DNA of 64,000 nt from Salinicoccus sp. RF5. GTDB lineage: Bacteria; Bacillota; Bacilli; Staphylococcales; Salinicoccaceae. The position numbers were made by a program, and so were the translations under genes. This document shows, piece by piece, positions 51,347 to 59,998 of the stretch. Position 1 is the stretch's first letter. Each line of letters opens with the position of its first letter. Under the pieces are notes generated by a model. The model was not told the origin of the DNA, made no database searches, and worked only from the letters and a program-made list of their open reading frames with translations. The DNA lies in contig NZ_JAJGRC010000003.1 in the NCBI RefSeq assembly GCF_020786625.1, forward strand, positions 186,001 to 250,000. Reading direction: 5' to 3'.

Positions 51347-52867
51347 TTAGAAGAATCCTTTTGGAGACTCGCCGTAGCTGACGAGCATATTCTTCGTCTG
51401 CTGATAATGACTGAGCATCATCAGGTGGTTTTCACGGCCGATGCCGCTCATCTTATAACCGCCGAATGCAGCGTGGGCAGGGTAGTCGTGATAGGTGTTC
51501 ACCCATACACGGCCTGCCTGGATGGCACGCCCGAACCTGTATGCCTTGTTCTGGGAGCGGGTCCATACGCCCGCGCCGAGGCCATACAGCGTATCGTTGG
51601 CAATGGCGATCGCTTCGTCATCGTCCTTGTATGTTGCGACAGCAAGGACAGGTCCGAAAATCTCTTCCTGGAAAATACGCATCTTATTGTCACCCTTGAA
51701 GATGGTCGGCTCGAAATAGTAGCCGCCTTCGATCTCTCCATCGACTTTCTTGATGCTGCCGCCTGTCAGCACCTCAGCACCTTCTTTCCTGCCGATGTCA
51801 AGATAGGAGCTGATCTTCTCCTTCTGTTCCTTGGAAGTCTGCGCACCCATCATGGTATTTTCGTCGAACGGGTTGCCGACCTTGATCTGCTCGACCCGCT
51901 CGATGACGCGTTTCATGAATTCGTCGAATATATCTTCGTGGATCAATGCGCGTGAAGGGCAGGTACATACTTCACCCTGGTTGAGCGCGAACATCACGAG
52001 GCCTTCAATCGCCTTATCGAGGAATCCATCATCTGCGTCCATGACATCCTTGGCAAAGATGTTCGGGGACTTCCCGCCAAGCTCCAGTGTGACCGGAATG
52101 ATGTTCTGGCTGGCGTTCTGCATGATGATGCGTCCCGTAGTCGTCTCTCCTGTGAAGGCGAGCTTGTTGATCTTGTCATGTGTCGCAAGTGCCTGGCCGG
52201 CTTCGGAACCGAATCCATTCACCACATTGACGACGCCTTTCGGAAGGATGTCGCTGATGAGCTCCATCAGGTGCAGGATCGTCGATGGTGTCTGCTCTGC
52301 CGGTTTGAGTACGACGGAGTTTCCAGCAGCAAGCGCCGGTGCAAGCTTCCATGTCGCCATCAGAAGCGGGAAGTTCCATGGGATGATTTGTCCCACGACA
52401 CCCAGCGGCTCGTGGAAGTGATAGGCCACGGTGTCCTCATCAAGCTGAGATATGCCGCCTTCCTGGGCGCGGATGGCGCCGGCGAAATATCTGTAGTGGT
52501 CGACGACGAGCGGCAGGTCGGCGTTCAACGTCTCCCTGACGGCCTTGCCGTTCTCGAAAGTTTCAAGTACGGCAAGTTCTTCGAGGTTCTGCTCGATGCG
52601 GTCCGCAATCCTGAGCAGGATGTTGCTCCTCTCGGTCGGGGAGGTCTTTCCCCATTCCTCCTGGGCCTTATGGGCAGCTTCGACCGCCTTATCGATATCC
52701 TCCTTTGTGGAACGCGGTACTCTTGAGACGACTTTGCCGATGACCGGAGATTCGTTGTCGAAATACTTTCCGTTTACCGGCGGCACCCATTCCCCGCCGA
52801 TGAAGTTCTCATACTGTTCCTTGATTTTGTATTGTGCATTCTCTTTATGTGGAAACTCATATACCAT
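51347..52867 (-). CDS. Aldehyde dehydrogenase (acetaldehyde/AldA type)
   Basis: 506 residues. NAD-binding [20 protein letters not shown], catalytic Glu in [11 protein letters not shown], nucleophile Cys in [14 protein letters not shown], and a C-terminal [11 protein letters not shown]. It oxidises an aldehyde to the acid; with DUF779 it resembles the acetaldehyde/betaine-type enzymes of staphylococci and others. A perfect cre site lies 54-67 bp upstream, so it is probably repressed by CcpA on good sugars. Confidence 0.9.
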   Translation of the reverse strand: MVYEFPHKENAQYKIKEQYENFIGGEWVPPVNGKYFDNESPVIGKVVSRVPRSTKEDIDKAVEAAHKAQEEWGKTSPTERSNILLRIADRIEQNLEELAVLETFENGKAVRETLNADLPLVVDHYRYFAGAIRAQEGGISQLDEDTVAYHFHEPLGVVGQIIPWNFPLLMATWKLAPALAAGNSVVLKPAEQTPSTILHLMELISDILPKGVVNVVNGFGSEAGQALATHDKINKLAFTGETTTGRIIMQNASQNIIPVTLELGGKSPNIFAKDVMDADDGFLDKAIEGLVMFALNQGEVCTCPSRALIHEDIFDEFMKRVIERVEQIKVGNPFDENTMMGAQTSKEQKEKISSYLDIGRKEGAEVLTGGSIKKVDGEIEGGYYFEPTIFKGDNKMRIFQEEIFGPVLAVATYKDDDEAIAIANDTLYGLGAGVWTRSQNKAYRFGRAIQAGRVWVNTYHDYPAHAAFGGYKMSGIGRENHLMMLSHYQQTKNMLVSYGESPKGFF

Positions 52868-52920
52868 TATGCATACCCCCTGTTTAATGTACCTTCATTT
52901 TATTCCAATATTGAGATGTT

Positions 52921-52934
52921 TGCAAGCGCTTACA
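52921..52934. promoter_or_regulatory. cre site (CcpA operator)
   Basis: TGCAAGCGCTTACA fits the catabolite-responsive consensus TGNAANCGNWNNCA at every fixed base. It is 54 bp upstream of the aldehyde dehydrogenase start on the minus strand, in its promoter region. Confidence 0.82.
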
Positions 52935-52998
52935 TTTATGGAGTTTGGCTGAATGCAAGTTTTCGATTATAATGGGTCTACAGTTTATGAGCGGAGTG

Positions 52999-53316
52999 AT
53001 GGAATTGGGGAAATGTCCGTATTGCAGTCATGAGTGGACGTATAAGGAGAAGCTTCTGGGATATGCACTGAAGCCGCGCACGCGGATCAGATGTCCCAGG
53101 TGCAGGGAATATCTGGAGCCGTCGACATTGACGCTCATCTATGATTATATCGCGATCATCGGCCTGGCCATGATGGTATTCCTGCTGATCCCGATCATGG
53201 GCTGGCCGGTATCGATATCGGTCGGGTTGAGTGCGCTGCTGCTGGTGATCTATATGGCAGTGTTCCTGCCGCTGACGATACGCTTCAAGAGATACAGCTA
53301 TAACATGAAGGAGTGA
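52999..53316 (+). CDS. Zinc-ribbon membrane protein (two helices)
   Basis: About 105 residues: an N-terminal zinc ribbon (CPYC and CPRC) and two hydrophobic helices (IIGLAMMVFLLIPIMG; VGLSALLLVIYMAVFLPL), then a basic tail. Resembles the TIGR04104-type putative zinc-finger membrane proteins. Start choice is uncertain: ATG 52999, or a TTG at 53005 that is better spaced from GGAG. Followed by a weak terminator. Confidence 0.65.
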   Translation: MELGKCPYCSHEWTYKEKLLGYALKPRTRIRCPRCREYLEPSTLTLIYDYIAIIGLAMMVFLLIPIMGWPVSISVGLSALLLVIYMAVFLPLTIRFKRYSYNMKE

Positions 53317-53317
53317 A

Positions 53318-53341
53318 GGTGGACCCCGGTCCATCTTTTTT
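53318..53341 (+). terminator. Terminator
   Basis: 7-bp stem (53318-53324 with 53329-53335, one G-U pair) and a run of Ts. Confidence 0.72.
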
Positions 53342-53422
53342 TGTCAACTTGCTTATATCTCCCACTGTGTTAATATAAGACAGTCTTTTGAAATGGAAAA
53401 TAAATTTATACGAGGTGAAGAT

Positions 53423-55039
53423 ATGAAGAAATTTCGATTGATGGACTGGCCGACATTCATTGCGTCACTATTGATCCTGCTGTCGGTGGTCGTCCCGCTC
53501 ATCGTTTTCCCTGAAGCGAGCCGGAATACGATCCTTCAGTTGAATGAATGGGTGACCACGGGACTTGGGGCGGTGTATCTGGCAGTCGGTCTTGCGGTAT
53601 TCTTTTTCGTCCTCTATATCGCATTCGGCAAATATGGACAGGTGACACTCGGTAAGGAATCCGATGAGCCTGAATTCGGCACTTTCAGCTGGGCGGCCAT
53701 GCTGTTCTGTGCGGGTATCGGCTCGAGCATCCTGTACTGGGGCGTCATCGAGTGGGTCTACTATTATCAGGCACCACCGTTCCATCTGGATCCTGCAAGC
53801 GAAGAAGCGATCAATTATGCGACTACATATGGAATATTCCACTGGGGACCGATCGCGTGGGCGATATATGTACTGCCCGCTTTGCCGATCGCATACTCCC
53901 TATACGTCAAGAAAAGACCGATACTGAAGATCAGTCTGGCATGTGAACCGATACTCGGGAAATATACCACCAGATGGCCCGGAAAACTGATCGATGTGCT
54001 GTTCATCTTCGGTCTGCTGGGCGGTGCTGGTACGACACTCGGCCTTGCGACACCGATGATTGCAGCAGGTATGGAATCACTGTTCGGCATCGATGGGGAA
54101 GGGGCGGCCCTGCGGCTGGGAATCCTGATTGCAGCGACGGTAATCTTTGCGGTCAGCTCCTACTCGGGACTCAAGCGCGGCATCAAAGTGCTCAGCGACA
54201 TCAACCTGTGGCTGACCTTCATTCTGCTTGGGTTCGTCTTCATCGTCGGACCGACGGTCTTCATCATGGAGACGACGGTTTCAAGCGTGGGCCTCATGAT
54301 CAAGGACTTCTTCAGGATGGCTACATGGCTTGAACCGTTCGGCGGCTACGGCGATGTGCCTGAAACATCGTTCCCACAGAGCTGGACCGTGTTCTACTGG
54401 GCATGGTGGCTCGTCTATGCGCCATTCGTCGGGCTCTTCATTGCACGAATTTCGAAAGGCCGCAGGCTGAAGGAGGTCGTGCTCGGCACACTGCTTTATG
54501 GTACGCTCGGCTGTGCGCTGTTCTTCGGCATCCTCGGAAACTACGGCCTATGGCTGGAACTTTCCGGAACATTCTCCGTCACGGAAGTGCTCAATAACCA
54601 AAGCGGGGAAGCGGCAATCATGGCAGTCATCGGCCAGCTGCCATTCGGCAAGCTGACCACAGCGGTATTCGTACTTACTGCACTCATCTACCTGGCGACT
54701 ACATTCGATTCCGGTTCCTACATCCTTTCTGCAACGACTCAGACCGAAGTCGATGGGGAGCCGTACAGATGGAACCGCCTCTTCTGGGCATTCGCACTAT
54801 CCGTACTGCCGTTCTCGCTGATGCTCATCAGCGGTGAGGACTCACTCGGCCTGCTGCAGACGGCATCCATTGTGGCCGGTGCGCCTCTGATCATCATATT
54901 CGTCATGCTGATGATATCGTTCATACGGACGCTCGGTGACGACCGGGTCAAACTCGAAGAGCGGCATAGGGCACATAAGGAAAAAGAAAGAAGAACACTC
55001 TCCATTTCGTATGCCAAACGAGACAAGTGGTGGGAATAG
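53423..55039 (+). CDS. BCCT-family betaine/carnitine/choline transporter
   Basis: 538 residues, twelve hydrophobic segments. The BCCT core is seen: CAGIGSSILYWGVIEWVYYY near residue 95 and FYWAWWLVYAPFVGLFIARISKGR near 330, the stretch lining the substrate cavity with Trp residues. The glycine-rich stretch GIGSSILYW differs from the GMGIG of sodium-coupled BetP, so the coupling ion may differ. It imports compatible solutes or related trimethylammonium compounds. The start at 53423 follows CGAGGTGAAG. Confidence 0.85.
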   Translation: MKKFRLMDWPTFIASLLILLSVVVPLIVFPEASRNTILQLNEWVTTGLGAVYLAVGLAVFFFVLYIAFGKYGQVTLGKESDEPEFGTFSWAAMLFCAGIGSSILYWGVIEWVYYYQAPPFHLDPASEEAINYATTYGIFHWGPIAWAIYVLPALPIAYSLYVKKRPILKISLACEPILGKYTTRWPGKLIDVLFIFGLLGGAGTTLGLATPMIAAGMESLFGIDGEGAALRLGILIAATVIFAVSSYSGLKRGIKVLSDINLWLTFILLGFVFIVGPTVFIMETTVSSVGLMIKDFFRMATWLEPFGGYGDVPETSFPQSWTVFYWAWWLVYAPFVGLFIARISKGRRLKEVVLGTLLYGTLGCALFFGILGNYGLWLELSGTFSVTEVLNNQSGEAAIMAVIGQLPFGKLTTAVFVLTALIYLATTFDSGSYILSATTQTEVDGEPYRWNRLFWAFALSVLPFSLMLISGEDSLGLLQTASIVAGAPLIIIFVMLMISFIRTLGDDRVKLEERHRAHKEKERRTLSISYAKRDKWWE

Positions 55040-55054
55040 GATAGATAGGAAAAG

Positions 55055-55085
55055 CTCCGGAATTTAAAGTTCCGGAGATTTTTTG
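55055..55085 (+). terminator. Terminator of the BCCT gene
   Basis: 8-bp stem (55055-55062 with 55070-55077), 7-nt loop, T run. Confidence 0.9.
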
Positions 55086-55118
55086 TGTGGAATGGGCTGG
55101 CGGGGGAGTATCGGATGT

Positions 55119-55195
55119 TAACTCGCACTCGGAATCGCTGCGACTGCAAGTTGGAAGGCTAACTCACACTCGGACCCGTTGCGACTGCAAGTTGG
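55119..55195. repeat. Two copies of a 36-bp imperfect repeat, each itself partly palindromic
   Basis: Units at 55119-55154 and 55160-55195 match in 32 of 36 bases and are 41 bp apart. Within each unit, the left end (AACTCGCACTCG) is a near inverted match of the right end (TGCGACTGCAAGTT), so each could fold into a hairpin. It lies between the BCCT terminator and the convergent end of nagA. A third partial CAACTT follows near 55217. Confidence 0.72.
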
Positions 55196-55222
55196 GCTGT
55201 TCATTCCTACCCGCAATCCAAC

Positions 55223-56359
55223 TTAGAAATACATCTTTCCGTCAATGATGGTGTGCTTCAGGTCGGCATCCTCATCGTAGATGACAAGGTCGGCATCGGC
55301 GCCTTTCCTGATGACACCTTTTGAATCGGTTAGGCCGAGTTCGACTGCCGGATTGTAGGCGCTCATCCTGACGATGTCGGTCCATCCGCAACCTGTGAAT
55401 TCACGCATGTTCCTGACGGCCTGCTTCATGGTGAGTACGCTGCCCGCAAGTGTGCCGTCAGCGAGCCTGGCTTCTTTTCCGGCCACATGGACGGTCTGGC
55501 CGCCGAGGTCATATTCGCCATCAGGCAGCCCCTGGGCCCGCATGGCATCGGTGATCATGACGAGGCGGTCGGGGGTGATGACATCGAATGCAAGCTTCAC
55601 CATTTCTGGAGTCGAATGGATGCCATCTGATATCAGTTCCACATAGGCGTCCGACATGTAGGAGAATCCGACGGTGCCGGGTTCACGGTGATGAAGCCCG
55701 CGCATGCCATTGTATAGGTGGGTCACATGGGAGAGGCCGAGTGCCTGGGCCTGCTTCAAGGTTTCAAATGTAGCGTCGGTATGGCCAGCGGAAGGGATGA
55801 TGTCGAGCGCCTTCAATGCATCGAGGAATTCCCCGTCATCTTCTTCGGGGGCATAGGTGATCAGGCGGATCTGATTTCCGGAAATATCCTGCAGATGATG
55901 GATGGCTTCCCTGTCCGGAACAAGTATATGTTTTGGGTCCTGGGCGCCAGGATGCTTCTTTGAAATGAAGGGCCCCTCCTGATGGATGCCGAGCATTCTG
56001 GCACCGGCGACATATCTATAGTCTGCAAGGTTCATGAGGGCCCGCTCGATGTCCTCAAGCGGCGCAGTCATTGTGGTGGCAAGGAAGGAAGTCGAACCGG
56101 TTCCCGGCAGGTGTGCCGAAATCTTTTCTATATATTCCATGTCTGCATCCATGGCGTCCACCCCGTCTGCACCATGGATGTGCATCTCTATGGCACCGGG
56201 CAGTACATTCATCCCTTTGGCATCGACAACCTCCCCGACGTCTGGACAGCTTTCCATCGGGCCGAAATCTTCAATCCTGCCATCGGTGCACAGCAGCCAA
56301 TGGTCCTCAAGCCTCTCTTCATGTGTTGTCAGGCATGCATTTTTAATCAGGAGCCGCAT
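55223..56359 (-). CDS. nagA: N-acetylglucosamine-6-phosphate deacetylase
   Basis: 378 residues, amidohydrolase fold. Metal-site features: GAIEMHIHGADGVDAMD near residue 60, the Glu-containing HQEGPFI, PSAGHTDATFE, VTHLYNGMRGLHHREPG and the catalytic Asp in MITDAMRAQG. It yields glucosamine 6-phosphate, the substrate of NagB encoded about 15 kb away. It is divergent from the GlcNAc PTS gene, and the two share a control region. Start at MRLLIKN with AAAGGA close upstream. Confidence 0.93.
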   Translation of the reverse strand: MRLLIKNACLTTHEERLEDHWLLCTDGRIEDFGPMESCPDVGEVVDAKGMNVLPGAIEMHIHGADGVDAMDADMEYIEKISAHLPGTGSTSFLATTMTAPLEDIERALMNLADYRYVAGARMLGIHQEGPFISKKHPGAQDPKHILVPDREAIHHLQDISGNQIRLITYAPEEDDGEFLDALKALDIIPSAGHTDATFETLKQAQALGLSHVTHLYNGMRGLHHREPGTVGFSYMSDAYVELISDGIHSTPEMVKLAFDVITPDRLVMITDAMRAQGLPDGEYDLGGQTVHVAGKEARLADGTLAGSVLTMKQAVRNMREFTGCGWTDIVRMSAYNPAVELGLTDSKGVIRKGADADLVIYDEDADLKHTIIDGKMYF

Positions 56360-56455
56360 AGTCCTTTCATCCTTTCCATAATCATTTGTAATCTTATTAT
56401 AGTATATATGAAATAAATTCCTATACATTGGTGCATAGGCATGTGCTATATTGGA

Positions 56456-56469
56456 TGTAAGCATTTACA
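56456..56469. promoter_or_regulatory. cre-like operator between nagA and nagE
   Basis: TGTAAGCATTTACA matches the cre consensus except for the central CG (here CA). It lies in the 134-bp divergent region upstream of both genes, so CcpA or a GlcNAc-specific regulator could bind here. Confidence 0.55.
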
Positions 56470-56493
56470 TAAAAAGGGTGAAGGAGGATTTAC

Positions 56494-57960
56494 ATGTTAC
56501 GTTATATTCAGAATATGGGACGTGCTTTCATGCTTCCGGTGGCAGTGCTTCCGGCAGCGGCGCTTCTGCTTGGTATCGGCTACGCGATCGACCCCGAAGG
56601 GTGGGGCGGCGGCAGCGCCATTGCCGGCATGTTCATCAATGCAGGCCTCGCGATACTTGACCATCTCGCGATTCTTTTTGCAGTGGGACTCGCCTTCGGC
56701 ATGTCGAAGGACAAGAATGGGGCGGCGGCACTTGCCGGCCTCGTGTCATTCCTTGTTGTGACGAATCTTCTGAGTGCAGATTCCGTGGCACTGCTGCGCG
56801 GTGTTGAAGTCGAAGAGGTCGGGGAGGCCTTCGGCGTCATTGAAAACAACGTCTTTCTCGGAATCATCACAGGTCTGATCAGTGCAGCACTCTACAACCG
56901 CTTCAGCGGCACGAAACTGCCGGATTATCTGGCATTCTTCAGTGGACGGCGTGCCGTTCCGATCATCGCAGTGTTCGTCATGATCCTGCTCAGCGGCATA
57001 CTCTACTTCGTATGGCCGCTGCTCTACAACGGATTGTTCAGCTTCGGTGAATGGATCAGTGGAATGGGTGCCCTTGGGGCCGGCATCTACGGATTCTTCA
57101 ACCGTCTCCTGATTCCGACGGGTCTGCACCACGCATTGAACTCGGTGTTCTGGTTCGATACAGTCGGCATCAACGACATCGGCAACTTCTGGGACAATGC
57201 CGGTGAACAGGGCATTACGGGACGCTACCAGGCCGGGTTCTTCCCGATCATGATGTTCGGCCTGCCGGGTGCGGCGCTTGCCATGTACCATACGGCGAAG
57301 ACGGAATACAAGAAGGCGGCGGGCTCGATCCTGCTTGCTGCATCGCTGACGGCCTTCCTTACAGGTGTGACGGAGCCGCTTGAATTTTCATTCATGTTCC
57401 TGGCACCATTGCTCTATCTGGTGCATGCACTCCTGACAGGCCTTTCCCTGTTCATTGCAGCGTTGTTCGAATGGACTGCGGGGTTCGGCTTCAGTGCAGG
57501 GCTGATCGACTTTGTACTGAGTACACAGGTACCGATTGCCAACCAGCCATATATGCTGCTCGTCCAGGGCCTCGTGTTCTTCGTCCTCTACTACTTCATC
57601 TTCCGGGTCATCATCAAAGCGATGGACCTTAAGACGCCGGGACGCGATGATGCGGTGCTGTCCGCAGAAGCGCCGGCCGGAACAGAGGAAGGGGAGGACC
57701 TCAAGACTGCCCATGATGACAGATATTCCCGCAAAGCCGACCAGATCCTGATCGGCCTCGGCGGCAAGGACAACATCGATACGGTCGACTATTGTACGAC
57801 ACGCCTCAGGGTGAATGTCCATGATGATTCATTGATCGATGAAGATCAGATCAAGTCATCAGGGGCCCACGGCATTGCGAAACCAGGCAAAAATAATATC
57901 CAGGTCGTGGTGGGGACGGAAGTCGAACATGTTGCTGAAGAAATGAAGCGTCTCCTATAG
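56494..57960 (+). CDS. nagE: N-acetylglucosamine-type PTS permease, EIICB
   Basis: 488 residues: EIIC membrane domain first (FMLPVAVLPAAALLLGIGYA; PTGLHHALNSVFW; TGVTEPLEFSFMF), then a linker and an EIIB domain with the phosphorylated Cys in VDYCTTRLRVNV near 428. No EIIA. Glucose and GlcNAc permeases share this layout; divergent nagA makes GlcNAc the likely sugar. GAAGGAGG precedes the start. Confidence 0.9.
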   Translation: MLRYIQNMGRAFMLPVAVLPAAALLLGIGYAIDPEGWGGGSAIAGMFINAGLAILDHLAILFAVGLAFGMSKDKNGAAALAGLVSFLVVTNLLSADSVALLRGVEVEEVGEAFGVIENNVFLGIITGLISAALYNRFSGTKLPDYLAFFSGRRAVPIIAVFVMILLSGILYFVWPLLYNGLFSFGEWISGMGALGAGIYGFFNRLLIPTGLHHALNSVFWFDTVGINDIGNFWDNAGEQGITGRYQAGFFPIMMFGLPGAALAMYHTAKTEYKKAAGSILLAASLTAFLTGVTEPLEFSFMFLAPLLYLVHALLTGLSLFIAALFEWTAGFGFSAGLIDFVLSTQVPIANQPYMLLVQGLVFFVLYYFIFRVIIKAMDLKTPGRDDAVLSAEAPAGTEEGEDLKTAHDDRYSRKADQILIGLGGKDNIDTVDYCTTRLRVNVHDDSLIDEDQIKSSGAHGIAKPGKNNIQVVVGTEVEHVAEEMKRLL

Positions 57961-57967
57961 ATACATG

Positions 57968-57998
57968 CAGGGCACCTCTTGGAGGTGCCCTGTTATAT
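57968..57998 (+). terminator. Terminator of the PTS gene
   Basis: 11-bp stem (57968-57978 with 57982-57992) with a 3-nt loop; the T tract is short. Confidence 0.75.
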
Positions 57999-58051
57999 TC
58001 TCTACCGGTTTAGTATATAATGGAGGAAAGAATGCATGGAGGAGGAGCTTG

Positions 58052-59158
58052 ATGTTTAATTTTCACCATCCAGTCGAGATCAAATTTGGGGAAGGGATCA
58101 TTTCCCAGATCAATGAAGTTGCAGAAGCCAAAGACTACAGCCGCATCATTGTCGTCTCTTCGAATTCCCAGATGAAGAACGGTACCACAGAGTTCATCAA
58201 TACACAGCTTGGCGAGCGCGTAAAAGCGACCGTTTCCGACATCGAACCGAATCCGACCCTGCAGAATGTCGGCACAATCGTAGACGCGATGAACCAGCAT
58301 AATGCCCACGCCGTAGTGGCCGTCGGGGGCGGATCAGCCATGGATGCCTCGAAGGCTGCCGCTGCTGCATACATGCAGGGGATTGCGATGGAAGACCTGC
58401 TCGAACATGACGACTTTACACGGGCACTGCCGGTCATAGCGATACCGACCACAAGCGGTTCAGCATCCGAAGTCACTGCAGCCAGCATCATCAGCGACAA
58501 GGAAAAGGAACTTAAAGTGCCATTGATCGGTCCGGCACTCTATCCGCAGACGGCCGTGGTCGATCCCGAGCTGACACTGACATGTCCTCCGGGCGTCACT
58601 GCGGTATCGGGGATAGACATCCTCTGCCATGCGCTCGATTGCCTGGGGTCGGTCAAGCACAATCCTGTATCCGACGCATTGGCGATCCGTGCGTCGAAGC
58701 TCGCATTTGAAAATCTGCTTGCTGCTTATACGGAGCCATCCAACAGGGAGGCACGGAATAATCTCTCCCTGGCGAGCATGCTGGCAGGAATGGCGTTCAG
58801 TCAGACCGGCACTTCGGGCTCGCATGCAACGAGCTACTACCTGACTTCCCATTACGGGGTGCCGCATGGCGAAGCGTGTGCATTCACGATGGATGCATGG
58901 TTTGTGATCAACGCAGAAGCGCACCCTGAACTTCAACAGCACGCCAGAGACATTGGTTTTGATGATGCTGAAGCATTGAGTGAAGCATTCAATGCCTTGA
59001 AGCGTGAGATGGGGCTTGCGATGACATTCGAAGACCTCGGCATCAGCCGGGAGGATATTCCGCAGATTGCAGAAGAAAGCATGCAGCCTGCAAATATGAA
59101 GAATAATATTGCACAGCTGTCCAAAGATGAAATTATCGGGATGCTTGAAAAGAAATAG
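58052..59158 (+). CDS. Iron-containing alcohol dehydrogenase
   Basis: 368 residues of the group III Fe-ADH family. NAD-binding VAVGGGSAMDASKAAAAA; the metal ligands lie in SGIDILCHALD and in SHYGVPHGEACAF. The pattern PTTSGSASEVT is standard. Relatives include phosphonoacetaldehyde reductases and 1,3-propanediol or butanol dehydrogenases; none of the partner genes is nearby, so the alcohol is unknown. The start at 58052 has GGAGGAGG upstream, and a -10 TATAAT lies at 58016-58021. Confidence 0.85.
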   Translation: MFNFHHPVEIKFGEGIISQINEVAEAKDYSRIIVVSSNSQMKNGTTEFINTQLGERVKATVSDIEPNPTLQNVGTIVDAMNQHNAHAVVAVGGGSAMDASKAAAAAYMQGIAMEDLLEHDDFTRALPVIAIPTTSGSASEVTAASIISDKEKELKVPLIGPALYPQTAVVDPELTLTCPPGVTAVSGIDILCHALDCLGSVKHNPVSDALAIRASKLAFENLLAAYTEPSNREARNNLSLASMLAGMAFSQTGTSGSHATSYYLTSHYGVPHGEACAFTMDAWFVINAEAHPELQQHARDIGFDDAEALSEAFNALKREMGLAMTFEDLGISREDIPQIAEESMQPANMKNNIAQLSKDEIIGMLEKK

Positions 59159-59168
59159 GGGTGATGCC

Positions 59169-59462
59169 ATGAAGAAGCGTGTCTGCCTGGTATTTTTCCT
59201 ATCAATCCTAATGATGGCGGGGTGTGGCGGCATGGAAGAAAAGTCGGACTATCTGGTTGGTGTCAGGGGAGAGCTGACTGAAGAAGACCTCGATTCGGCC
59301 GGTCTGGAACCTGATGATGTCAAACAGCGCTTTTCGATGATGAAGGTGTATGTCATTTCAATGTCGGAAGAAGAGGCCGAGAAGATGGAACGCTTGGATA
59401 AGGTGAATTATGTCGAACTGGACCAGGAAGTGAATGTGCCTGATCCTCCGGGTGAGAAATGA
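59169..59462 (+). CDS. Small lipoprotein, possible inhibitor-I9-like fold
   Basis: 97 residues. Lipobox MAGC (Cys17). The mature part has the strand-helix-strand pattern of subtilisin propeptide/inhibitor I9 domains (YLVGVRGELTEED; KVYVISMSEEEAEKMERLDK; VNYVELDQEV). This resemblance is by eye and weak. It overlaps the following GNAT gene by 4 bp and follows the alcohol dehydrogenase by 10 bp, so they share a transcript. No extracellular protease is encoded in the window. Confidence 0.6.
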   Translation: MKKRVCLVFFLSILMMAGCGGMEEKSDYLVGVRGELTEEDLDSAGLEPDDVKQRFSMMKVYVISMSEEEAEKMERLDKVNYVELDQEVNVPDPPGEK

Positions 59463-59962
59463 CTTCGATGAAGCCTGATATCCGGCGGCCCGAACCGAAA
59501 GACGCACCAGCCATCGCACGGATCTGCCGTAACGGATGGAAACAGACGGTGGAAGGTCTGCTCTCCCGAAGCCACCAACATGAAACCGTCCAATTCTGGT
59601 ATGGTGAAAAGAAGGTCATGCAGGATATCGGAAGAGGCCGCTACAGCTATGTAGCCGAACTCGATGGTGCAGTGGTGGGCGTAATCGGAGGCGGCAGGGC
59701 TTCCGTCCGGAGCGGGGAGATATATGTATTCTATGTGGATGAAGCCCATAGGTATAAGGGCATCGGTCGAATGCTCCTTGACCGCCTGACGGAGGATCAC
59801 AGGAATAAAGGTCTGGTGGAGCAGTGCGTTTCCGTGCAGGAGGGCAACCGGCATGGCCAGCCCTTCTATGAGGCCAGGGGCTTCGAGTACATCGGAAAGA
59901 AATCGCAGAGGACGGGAACGGGTGAAGTGCAGATTTCACTGAGGTTCAGACGTCATATATAA
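59459..59962 (+). CDS. GNAT-family N-acetyltransferase
   Basis: 167 residues. The acetyl-CoA loop is seen in VDEAHRYKGIGRMLLDRL (R/Q-x-x-G-x-G/A pattern), with the preceding strand EIYVFYV and C-terminal FYEARGFEYIGKK. The acceptor is unknown. It starts within the lipoprotein stop (ATGA). Confidence 0.82.
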   Translation: MTSMKPDIRRPEPKDAPAIARICRNGWKQTVEGLLSRSHQHETVQFWYGEKKVMQDIGRGRYSYVAELDGAVVGVIGGGRASVRSGEIYVFYVDEAHRYKGIGRMLLDRLTEDHRNKGLVEQCVSVQEGNRHGQPFYEARGFEYIGKKSQRTGTGEVQISLRFRRHI

Positions 59963-59998
59963 GAAGCGCTGGGGCAGATGATCTACCCCAGCGCTTCT
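59962..59998. terminator. Bidirectional terminator overlapping the regulator stop
   Basis: 13-bp stem (59962-59974 with 59986-59998), 11-nt loop. It starts at the GNAT stop and includes the last codons of the convergent regulator gene, whose stop is at 59983-59985. Confidence 0.85.

Noticed and set aside
50996-51955. A 320-codon open frame on the plus strand
   Set aside because: It is antisense to DUF779 and the aldehyde dehydrogenase, which have catalytic motifs and adjacent stop/start.
55119-55195. CRISPR array
   Set aside because: Only two units with 5 bp between them; no spacers and no cas genes.
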